Shown: in pieces, positions 9,731 to 16,625 of the stretch | How the letters are laid out: every line of letters starts with the position of its first letter | How positions within the stretch are numbered: the stretch's first letter is position 1 | DNA from: Planoprotostelium fungivorum | Lineage: Eukaryota > Evosea > Variosea > Cavosteliida > Cavosteliaceae | DNA: 16,625 bases | Direction of reading: 5' to 3' | Assembly: GCA_003024175.1 (NCBI GenBank) | Contig: MDYQ01000374.1 | Span: forward strand, 1-16,625 | Notes under the pieces: generated by a model | What the model was told of the DNA's origin: nothing | The model's input: only the letters and a program-made list of their open reading frames with translations | The model's database searches: none | Position numbers and translations under genes: made by a program

Positions 9731-10290
9731 TCAGCTGATGTCGGACAGGGCGTCAGAGTTGGCAAGATCGGGTTGGCCTCTCAATGCCTCATTCACCTCA
9801 GTAGCCTGATGGAAGATGTGACTCCAAACAGAGTGTTCGACTGAACCATCAACGACCACAGCCAAGAGACAGATCCTGGCTCACCTGCGAACGATGCATC
9901 GCGAAAAGATGATCGAATCAGTCTTTTACGAGAATCGTGTGTTCTCACCTCTTTGGCCTTGTTTGGTTGCTACGTTGAGCGATTGTTCTTTGAGACCGAC
10001 CAGACGTGATCGTCTCGTAAGTCGTGCTACTTGACCCGTCGAGTTGTCCTCACCTATCCATAGAATAATAATAGGCAAGGGAGTGAGGTTGAATTTGGCT
10101 TCTTCATCAAGAGAGGGGTGTGAAAGATCTGATCTTCTGATCCATCGGTAGATCTTGAAAGCGATGAATCGTATGAACTGGAGAGGGTCAGAGAGGAAAC
10201 GAGACGAAGAGACTCACCAACGATTGTGAAAGAGTCAATATCGAAGGAGAAGGAGAAGGTTAACCGGGACAGAACAATTCGCAACCGAGT
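9731..10290 (-). CDS. Small spliced gene, function unknown
   Basis: The minus strand shows a donor GTGAGTCTC near 10217 with an acceptor about 40 nt later (CTCTCCAG). The next exon includes SLDEEAKFNLTPLPIIILWI, then GTGAGG at about 10053. A further exon includes RSRLVGLKEQSLNVATKQGQ and ends at GTGAGAAC (about 9950). A GTGAGCC donor follows CGTTCGCAG, and a last exon after CCATCAG encodes EVNEALRGQPDLANSDALSD, then I-S and TGA at 9733-9731. The tail is hydrophilic and coiled-coil-like, faintly reminiscent of small vesicle-trafficking proteins, but I cannot assign a family. The small exon between about 9950 and 9890 is uncertain. Confidence 0.4.
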
Positions 10291-10335
10291 GTAGACCCTC
10301 GACTAGCGGCCACGACCCTTGATTTGATGAGTTAA

Positions 10336-10370
10336 GATATGATATGATATGATACGATACGATACGATAT
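10336..10370. repeat. GATAY pentanucleotide microsatellite
   Basis: Seven tandem units: three GATAT, three GATAC and one GATAT. It lies just upstream of the 9731-10290 gene on the minus strand. Confidence 0.95.
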
Positions 10371-10374
10371 GAAC

Positions 10375-10800
10375 TACAAGAATCGGATCCCATCTCCCAC
10401 CTCTTTAGAAGACCAGATCACCATCGACCAGAGAAAGGACTCAGCACAGCTAGAGAAACCGCCAAGTCCAGAGAGAGATCTTCTTTCACAAAATCAGCAT
10501 TGCTGAACTGAAAGGGAAGGGACATTCCGACGTGCGGCCTCCTCTCTCTTGAGCGGTGGTTAGAAATAAAATGTGATCTTGATGGAAAAATGATTCCCAA
10601 CAAGGAAAACAATGAAGGACCAATTTATTGCCGGTTCGTGACCCATAATATATGATCTCTCCAAAAAAAAAAGGTCGACCTCCCTTTTTCTCGCCCCGTT
10701 TATGTCTTATGTATAGTGGCTGACCTCTTGAACTCTTCTTATAATATGCCTGGGGAAGTGAGTTGTAGTTCTTGAGAATTGAGCGCCTCAAGGGATTTGA
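10375..10800. other. Intergenic sequence with no supported gene
   Basis: Only short minus-strand frames occur (10418-10612 and 10486-10791), with no motifs. It contains an A10 run at about 10663-10672. No promoter, repeat or RNA gene recognised. Confidence 0.35.
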
Positions 10801-10802
10801 GG

Positions 10803-10894
10803 GAGAGGGTTGTCGCCGAAAGGTTAATGCCCCGTTGCTATCGTCGGATTAGTCTAGGTGGAACCTGGCATTATACATGGACACCCTCTTTTTT
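10803..10894 (+). ncRNA. Candidate structured RNA ending in T6
   Basis: Nested complementary arms are visible. An outer stem GAGGGTTGTC (10805-10814) pairs with GACACCCTC (10880-10888) with one bulged T. An inner stem TAATGCC (10825-10831) pairs with GGCATTA (10867-10873). Inside lie a CCG/CGG arm (10832-10847) and an AGGT/ACCT hairpin with a GGA loop (10856-10866). Six T follow immediately (10889-10894), as at a Pol III terminator. It does not fit tRNA, 5S rRNA, U6 or a ribozyme class I could match. No upstream promoter element was identified. It lies about 30 bases beyond the point where LINE copy A loses similarity to copy B. Confidence 0.4.
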
Positions 10895-10992
10895 AATTTG
10901 GATGTATACCTACCCCTAAGAGTGATGATACGAACATCGGGTGGTGTCTGGGTTGAGTTTTCACTATGAGAGGTGTAGATCACCGGCAAACC

Positions 10993-11614
10993 TCATCTGC
11001 AGATCACATTTTCTTTCGGAACGCAAGGAGCCAATTTCGAGTGAGTCGTCTTCTTCGTCCTCTTCTTCTCCTCCCTTCTTCTTTGTGGCGGACGGTCTAG
11101 CTTAGGGCTGAGAGTGGCATCATTCCAGTCGCCGCACAAAATGAAGAGGTCGCCCGGCTGCCCGGTGGTCGCAATCATCTATCGAAGGTGAGAGAGAGCC
11201 GCCCGATAATTGACGACTGATTCTGAGGAAGGTTTGTGGAAGGAGCCATCACATATGGTTGGCCCCGAAAGATGACGCGAGCCGCAACGGCTCGGCCGTC
11301 AGGGGAATCGGACGAGGTGAGAATTTTCGCGCCGGATGGAAGGATGATGGCGATGTAATGTTCGTAGCTGAGACATACAGGTGGTCTCTCCGCCTTTTGG
11401 TCACTTTCTCTTTGGAGGAAAATTTGATGATCGAAGATGCGATGGGCCAGTCTCCAATGAGCAAGGTGAGGTGAGAGATAGTTTTCGTGCGCAGTCTGAT
11501 GTCCTGCAGGAAGATCACGTCGGCGATCTCGAACGCCGATTTGATGGAGATGTGCTTGTCCCGGACACCTTCATCCATATTCCAGGTGAGCACGGTGAGT
11601 CGAGGGTCACTCAT
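10993..11614 (-). pseudogene. LINE copy A ORF2, APE-type endonuclease domain
   Basis: Apurinic-type endonucleases of LINEs nick target DNA to prime reverse transcription. From ATG at 11614: LTVLTWNMDEGV has the motif with the metal-site asparagine; DVIFLQDIRL aligns with the catalytic LQE motif but has Asp in place of Glu; then come LTAEPLRLASSFG and, after a frameshift, SYRAALSHL-like NYRAALSHL. Next is GDLFILCGDWNDATLSPKL followed by DRPP, the GDWN motif with the usual D-R downstream. The order and spacing fit the family. A frameshift near 11250 and an in-frame stop before IATTGQ separate the two halves, and the C-terminal SDHH part is lost. Confidence 0.75.
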
Positions 11615-12006
11615 CTCTGAGCGCCAGCTACCGCTGACGCTTGTTTAGATGTGGATCGGGTGGATCGCGTGGCTGTGGTGGTGGATGAGGCGGTCCGTGC
11701 CTTCAGTTCAGGTGAGTGATGTCCTTCGTGTCCGCTAACCTTCTTCAATGGGTGAGCTCACTTGGATGTAGGAGCAATCGTTCCCTTTGCGGTGGTGGTT
11801 GGTTTCGTCCCCACTTTCTTGATCGAGAGAGGTGAGTCTTCGTCAGAGTCGGAGGTCTCCTCTGGCTTCGCTTCTTCTTTGAAGGAGGAGTCGTTCGCGT
11901 CGGTGTGTACGTCGACGGTGGCGCTCTTCTTCGCTGGGGCTCTGCTGTGTAGTTAGCCTTCGGGCAATAAAGAATGATTGTTGAATGACTCTCTCTTCTT
12001 TCCCAT
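11611..12006 (-). pseudogene. LINE copy A ORF1
   Basis: The frame runs from ATG (12006-12004) to TGA (11613-11611), 132 codons including the stop. It begins MGKKRESFNNHSLLPEG, like copy B (MGKKKQSESDKSLLPKG) and copy C (M...YKSLLPEG). A lysine-rich start is followed by an acidic stretch EETSDSDEDSPLSIKK and a Ser/Thr/Arg-rich tail. In-frame TAA (after LLPEG) and TGA (after APTSK) break it. The terminal TGA overlaps the ORF2 ATG as ATGA, a coupling typical of LINE ORF1/ORF2 pairs. There is no known ORF1 domain. The opposite strand also has splice-like signals here. Confidence 0.5.
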
Positions 12007-12099
12007 AAGTGACGCGATGTGTGTCGCTGTACAAACCGTCTGTGAATCTACAGAGATGTGCTGTGAAATCATCTGCTGTCATTGATTCGGAATGGATGC

Positions 12100-12545
12100 G
12101 GTACAATCGATGGAATCTTTGATGGATTCTGAGCAATGGAGGGTGTACGGGCCTCCTTGGTGACAAAGATACGTGTCCGGGCGGCGGAAGACGAAGCCAT
12201 CGCCTCTGATGAGGACAACAACAAAGTCATTCGATCCAGCGACAATGACAACGTGACCACTCAAGAGACGCAGAGAGGATCTGCTCCTCTGACGAAGAGG
12301 TCCCTGCATCGATCCCGATCGATCTCCTACACCACTCACCTGCACGAGAACCCATCAGAAACAGAGAGTCCTCCACAGACACCCACTCGTCGGCCATTCT
12401 ACTCTATCGTCAAACATTTACTCCCGACACGAAAACGGAAATCATTCACCTGAAGGAGGACCAGAGGAAGAAAATCGTCTCTACGACGAAGGCTCTGCTC
12501 AAGACAGCGACGACACAGAGGTGATGCCGTCTGAAGAACGAGAGA
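12100..12545. other. Open plus-strand stretch, hydrophilic, unassigned
   Basis: The plus strand has an open frame 12136-12453 rich in Ser, Arg, Asp and Glu (for example IASDEDNNKVIRSSDNDN). On the minus strand, donor-like GGTGAGT/GGTGAAT sites lie at about 12344 and 12452, each with AG acceptors 36-51 nt on. I cannot decide which strand, if either, is coding. Confidence 0.25.
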
Positions 12546-12550
12546 TAACA

Positions 12551-13618
12551 TCTTCCAGGTGTTCGTGAGAGAGATCGATTCAGGTGTTTGTCCTTCTCCT
12601 GAACGAAGAATTGGCACAGACACAGGACAACAACGAGCCGAGCGCCTCGTCCACCAACACCGACTCGAGCGTTCTCGCTGCCATCGCACTTTTCACTCGC
12701 AGGTGTCAAGGCTTTCAAGTCGATCTCGTGCATGCTCGCCCATCCATACGAGATGATCTCATCCTCGCACATTCTTTGAATATCACAAAGGCACGAGATT
12801 ATCCTTCGGTTCGATAATTCTGGAGTAGATGATTGTCTTCTGAGTAGTTTGATGGAAATTGGAAATATTCTGTTCTTCAGCAGTGACAGATACACGAATT
12901 GCACAACACAGGTGATCTCTCAATGACTCGTTATTTCCAGTATGTCAATCTATTATAGAGAACGGAATGCCAGCGACCGCAATCGCTCCTTCTTTGTCTT
13001 GGTCTCTACAGAGTATCAGTCATCATTCAGTTGAGATTAACATGTGCCCATCTTGTCGCTGACCAACTTGGGACCAAGTAGGCCTTGGTTGCGTCGTTGT
13101 GATGATCTGCTTTGCTTTGACTGCGTCTTCTCGACATCTTCAGCCGTGCTGCTACTGCTGTTCTTTGATCGAAAGTGATACTGTGATCAGTGACAATGAA
13201 CGCCGTATGCTGGATGTGTCGAGGATGTGTAGCTCTGAGCTGTTGAGGGGTTGCGTTGTTCTTTGTGTTGTACCAGCGGTAGGCCTCGAGCTCAAATTTC
13301 TAGCTGTACTCCATCATGACCTTGTTCACGTATCACCGCAATTCAATGGACGAAACGCGAAATGGGTTTTGGCCCGCAGGATAAGTTTTCTTCCAATTCT
13401 ATGACAGTTCCCCACAGCGGACCATTAGGCGGGTCTCAAAGTGTCGGGGGTCATTCTGCGCTGGATTGCGGTCATACGAAAAAACGTCACCCTCAGAGAG
13501 AAGCTCGAGCGACAGAAGAGGGGGCCCCCTCAACCGCTGCCATACAGAAACAGACAGCCGATACGAAGGACCAATCCACAGAGACGTAGATCGATCTCTC
13601 TCACGAACACCTGGAAGA
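12551..13618. repeat. Perfect 29-bp inverted repeat with adjacent 79-bp direct repeat
   Basis: TCTTCCAGGTGTTCGTGAGA... at 12551-12579 is the exact reverse complement of 13590-13618. Immediately beyond each arm lies a direct repeat: 12605-12683 and 13664-13742, both 79 bases, sharing the stretch ACGAGCCGAGCGCCTCG. One short segment has therefore been inverted relative to its neighbour. Confidence 0.85.
12770..13290 (+). repeat. Leader-like repeat D
   Basis: This segment resembles 15975-16540, which lies directly upstream of the ORF1 start of LINE copy C. Shared blocks include GTTTGATGGAAATTGGAA, GTGACAGATACACGAA, GGAATGCCAG.GACCGC.AT and CTCTGAGCTGT.GA.GGGGTTGCGTT. It is probably the 5' untranslated leader of the LINE, here without the ORFs directly behind it. 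Confidence 0.65.
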
Positions 13619-13862
13619 GGTTATCCAAAGACATCGCACTCACCTCTCGCTCCTGATGACCATGAAGAATTGATACAGATACAGGACAACGACGAGCCGA
13701 GCGCCTCGCCCACCAACACTAAATCGAGCGTTCTCACTGCCAGCACACTCCTGGATAATATTCACTACGGTCCAAAGAGATCACTCACCTCCAAACACCC
13801 AGAGGAGGAATTCCACCCGCAGTGAAGCCATTTCGGCCATCTATACCGCCTGATACAACCAT
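13495..13862 (-). CDS. Spliced minus-strand open frame, unrecognised
   Basis: From ATG at 13862 the frame reads MVVSGGIDGRNGFTAGGIPP and on to GVWR. A 38-nt intron (13788-13751) is followed in phase by SVLAVRTLDLVLVGEALGSS..., and a 33-nt intron (13643-13611) by a phase-consistent exon with GVRERDRSTSLWIGPSYRL and LLSLELLSEGD. This gives about 100 codons open over three exons with consensus donors. No family recognised. The plus strand is also open here (about 13466-13818) and includes part of the 79-bp direct repeat, so coding on this strand is unproven. Confidence 0.3.
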
Positions 13863-13863
13863 C

Positions 13864-14640
13864 GATCCCTCTCTAACGACCGCATCTGAGAGGAGAGCGG
13901 CAACCGCTTTTCTGGATAGTATCAACAGTATAATCCGATGTCAACACACACCTCAAAGAGAGGGCACCAACGAGCAGCAAGGGAAGCCACCCACATCACC
14001 TGGAATGAACGTCAGCCCTCTCTCCATGACGGGAGCGGAGCAGATAGCGGCCCTCAAACTCCTGGAAGAATCATCAGCAAGACGGACGGACCTGGATTAA
14101 AGCGCCAACGAAAGACAGGCCCCGAATACATCCATTAGAGTCAATCCGCGAGACTTGGCTATCGAATTCTTCGCATCGAAAGAAGAAGACACAATCGTCT
14201 TCTGCTCGTGACGAGAAATACGGAGACACTCACCTCCAACCCGAACATAGCTGGTCATTCCACACCAGTCCCTAAAGCGTCTAATGACAACGCCAAGAGG
14301 GACTCCTTTGTTGACTCGCCCAGACGAAATAGTCAAAAGAAGAGAAACCTATACAAAACGAACAGAAGGGCCACGAGAAGAACAACTCACCTCCAATTCA
14401 TCGCTCGACCACAGCGGGCGATCGAGACGACACCTGACGAGAAAATTCTGTACGAGAAATCACTTATCAGACGAGAAGAGCACCTACCAAAGGAAGGGTA
14501 GCACCACAACGCCACCAATCGTCTCGCAGTGAAGCACCTAGCGACACATCAGCGAATGAACAACGTTCTCGAGGAGAAGAGAGACTCACCACTTGATCAA
14601 AGGACTCAGGGCCCGAAGTTACATGACCTCGTTCCGCACG
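13864..14640. other. Unassigned region, splice-like signals on minus
   Basis: On the minus strand, introns are plausible at 14589-14538 (52 nt, CGCTGAT branch-like), 14390-14349 (42 nt) and 14233-14202. The exon 14348-14234 reads ISSGRVNKGVPLGVVIRRF in phase with the preceding exon. On the plus strand, two stretches look like degenerate copies of one motif: SLTTASERRAATAFLDSI (from 13867) and SMTGAEQIAALKLLEES (from 14020). Neither reading is identified. Confidence 0.25.
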
Positions 14641-14719
14641 ACACACGCACATGTGGGAACATACCCTCATCGGTGACACGGCACCAAAGACAAAGCCAGC
14701 AACACAACCTACGATCGTC

Positions 14720-14935
14720 ATGGGGAAGAAGAAACAGTCAGAGAGCGATAAATCTTTATTGCCCAAAGGCAACAACTCACTCGAGGCCGGTAAAGAAGAG
14801 CACCGCCATCGACGCCACTTCTGTGGATGGCGGCAAAGAAGTCGACCGCAAAGATCTCGATCGTCAAGCCGAAAGGAAAACCTGTCTCTGCAGCGAAATC
14901 AGCGTCAGTCGGCAAGACAGCCATCACTCACCTGA
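14720..14935 (+). pseudogene. LINE copy B ORF1 remnant
   Basis: Starts MGKKKQSESDKSLLPKGNNS. Relative to copy A, one base is missing near 14790, shifting the lysine-rich KKSTAIDATS segment into another frame. The tail that joins ORF2 in copy A is not preserved. Family unknown; identified only by its match to copies A and C and its place before the endonuclease. Confidence 0.45.
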
Positions 14936-14984
14936 CACGAAGGCTCACCTCATCTTCCACACATGATGTCTCACCTGGTATAGA

Positions 14985-15800
14985 TTGGATGTATCCGGGT
15001 TAAGATCGGCGCTCGCTCATCGGCAATCTTTCTGCAGGACGTCAGACTGCACCCACGAAGCGTCTCTCACCTCAACTCGCTCATCGAAGATCGGCTCGTC
15101 ACATCTTCGACCGTGGTGTATTTCTCGAAACAGAAAGCGACCAAGGCAGAAAGGCAGAAGTCACCACCTGTATAATTCAGCTACAAACGCAACATCATCA
15201 AAACTGGCGTGGCCATCATCCACTCAATTGACCACGAGTCCTCACCTCTTCGGGCTCTCGTGACAGCCGAGCCGTTGCGGCTCGCATCATCTTTCGGGGA
15301 CGACCATCTGTGATGGCCTCCTTCCACAAACCTTCCTCAGAATTAGTCAAATCCTATCGGGCGGCACTCTCTCACCTTCGGGTCCTGATTGCGACCACGT
15401 CTCAACCGAAAGATCTGTTAATCTTTGGTGGCGCCATTATCAGTCCCATCTTGGTCCGTCCCTCTCTCAACCACAAGAAAGAACCCGACCACAAAGACTC
15501 ACAAGACACGGGCACCAGGCGTGATGCCTCGCCGAAAGAAAATGAAATCCAGATGAGGTTTGCCGGTGATCTACACCTCTTCGGCGCCTGGCGAAAACTC
15601 AACCCAGACACCATACAGTATTCGTATCATTGCTCTGGTACAAAGACAGATTAGACTTGGATCGATCTGATTTATGTCAATCAAAGCGATGATCATCATC
15701 ACCTGGCGATCACTTCCCCCTCTATCACAGCCCATCACCCATCCTCAGCCTCTTTTTTTTCTGCGTCAAATTCGAGTGCTACCGGTATCAACTTTGAGTA
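14985..15800 (+). pseudogene. LINE copy B endonuclease domain, inactive
   Basis: Blocks in order: degraded TWN (TWYR) near 14973; AIFLQDVRLHPRSVSHL; GVAIIHSIDHESSPLRALVT; AEPLRLASSFGDDHL; YRAALSHLRVLIATTSQ; LLIFGGAIISP, where GDWN should be (catalytic residues lost); AWRKLNPDTIQYSYH; GTKT, then IDLIYVN and DDHHHLA, equivalent to the family R-L-D-x-I-Y-V and S-D-H-H motifs. Several frameshifts and an in-frame TAG at 15652-15654. Sequence and order match fungal-type LINE endonucleases. Confidence 0.75.
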
Positions 15801-15974
15801 CAACAAGTACCGCGGCGCTCAAAGAGAGAAATTCAAGCAACCTCTGCCTCGTTCAGCACCAACAACATACATACACACACCATCTGGACCGACCTGATCA
15901 TGACCTCGATTCGATGCAAAATGCTCGTGCACGATCTTAGATGATGTGATCGAAGAACACGAGTTGGGGTCATC

Positions 15975-16625
15975 TCATCCGCACATTCTTCAGATATTAC
16001 GAAGGCTGATTGTCCTTCAGATTCGATAGTGCTGGAGTGGACAATTTTACTCTGCGTGAGTTTGATGGAAATTGGAATAAGCTTTTCTTTCAGCAGAGTG
16101 ACAGATACACGAAATGCACGACACAGGTGAGCTATCAATCACTCATTCTCTCCAGTCCGTCAGATCAGGTACAAACGCAATAGAAGATGTTCGAATCGCT
16201 CATCCATCTGATACCATTGTGTTGAAAAATCCCGAACACTATCTTCACGTTTAGAGAAAGGAATGCCAGTGACCGCGATCGCTCCTTCTTCCTCTTGGTC
16301 TTGACAGAGTGGTTCAGCCACCAGTCAGATCAGGCTAGCATGAGTCGATCGCGACCAAGTAGGCGTTGGTAGCGTTGTCGTGATGATGAGACGGCTTCAT
16401 GGTCGCTGCCGTCGATTCTGATGACAATCCGCTCAAAGTGGTTGCGAATGGGAGAATCAAAACGTTGTCTCTCGTCAGTTCCTGATGGATGTGTATCTCT
16501 GAGCTGTCGAAGGGGTTGCGTTCTTTCTTGGTGGGTAAAACGGGAGCCATCAACAACAGCGACACAACCCACGATCGTTATGAGGAAAAGGTGTTTGAGA
16601 TATAAATCTTTATTGCCAGAAGGCC
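15975..16625 (+). mobile_element. LINE copy C, leader and ORF1 start, cut by window end
   Basis: The leader (15975-16575) matches repeat D. CACAACCCACGATCGT is followed by ATG at 16580-16582, opening M-R-K-R with YKSLLPEG as in copies A and B; the frame is still open at the window end. It directly abuts the end of copy B, so the two are in tandem. Confidence 0.6.

Larger units (their letters stand above)
10925..12006 (-). mobile_element. LINE copy A, truncated, inverted relative to B and C
   Basis: Similarity to copy B (plus strand) runs colinearly from the ORF1 start (12006) through the endonuclease to about 10925. Shared blocks include the GCCGAGCCGTTGCGGCTCGC stretch (near 11275 and 15265) and the CAGATGAGGTTTGCCGGTGA stretch (near 10995 and 15553). 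No reverse transcriptase follows, so the copy is 3' truncated. Both ORFs are broken. Non-LTR elements normally encode ORF1 and an ORF2 with endonu­clease and reverse transcriptase. Confidence 0.75.
14690..15830 (+). mobile_element. LINE copy B, decayed
   Basis: Holds the ORF1 start (ATG 14720) preceded by the same CACAACC.ACGATCGT sequence as copy C, and a full but damaged endonuclease region (about 14985-15800). It is followed by EYNKYRGAQREKF, which resembles the linker before a reverse transcriptase, and then copy C begins. No reverse transcriptase is present. It is inverted relative to copy A. Confidence 0.7.

Noticed and set aside
10805-10888. tRNA, U6, twister or HDV-like ribozyme
   Set aside because: No A/B box pair, no clover-leaf, and the conserved nucleotides of those ribozymes were not found.
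10054-11000. Reverse transcriptase downstream of LINE copy A
   Set aside because: No FADD-type motif or other reverse transcriptase block on the minus strand below 10925.
11960-16605. Long terminal repeats around the CTTTATTGCC motif
   Set aside because: The shared sequence is the ORF1 start in three copies of a non-LTR element, not a terminal repeat; no integrase, protease or primer site seen.

Overview
The window looks like nuclear DNA of an intron-rich eukaryote, most likely a fungus. The minus strand carries many GT-AG introns of about 33-60 nt with GTGAG donors, and it holds fragments of three large eukaryotic housekeeping genes. The RPB1 fragment has fungal-type wording (for example SGRPLKSIRQRLKGKEGR). 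The retroelement endonuclease also resembles those of fungal LINEs. The species cannot be named from the sequence.

Layout. 1-1240 (minus): a spliced gene or gene end that I do not recognise, with eight good introns. 1624-2010 (minus): the 3' end of another unrecognised spliced gene. 2160-7692 (minus): three head-to-tail genes in transcription order GCN1 (translational activator of the Gcn2 kinase), RPB1 (largest subunit of RNA polymerase II) and CHD1 (chromodomain remodelling ATPase). Each is recognisable block by block and in the right order, but large conserved blocks are missing between the surviving pieces, and the frame shifts repeatedly. RPB1 lacks its N-terminus, its trigger loop and its CTD repeats, and one catalytic aspartate is changed. 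CHD1 lacks the middle of its ATPase and has an in-frame TGA. As read here none of the three can be functional. They are either decayed copies or a badly collapsed assembly.

7940-8390: two arrays of a short hairpin-forming minisatellite, each preceded by a copy of a second palindrome. 8390-10800: mostly non-coding, with one unrecognised spliced minus-strand gene (9731-10290), a possible exon (9325-9527), a pentanucleotide microsatellite and, at 10803-10894, a folded RNA-like element ending in six T.

10925-16625: a nest of decayed copies of one non-LTR retrotransposon (LINE). Copy A is on minus (about 12006 to 10925), copy B on plus (about 14690-15830) and copy C on plus (about 15975 to the window end). 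A separate copy of the leader lies at 12770-13290. The element has a small ORF1 starting MGKK or similar, and in copy A its stop overlaps the ORF2 start as ATGA. ORF2 has an APE-type endonuclease domain, and no reverse transcriptase is present. The strand opposite the endonuclease is rich in consensus splice donors with matching acceptors, and in places gives spliced open frames. Which strand is expressed between the copies is unresolved.
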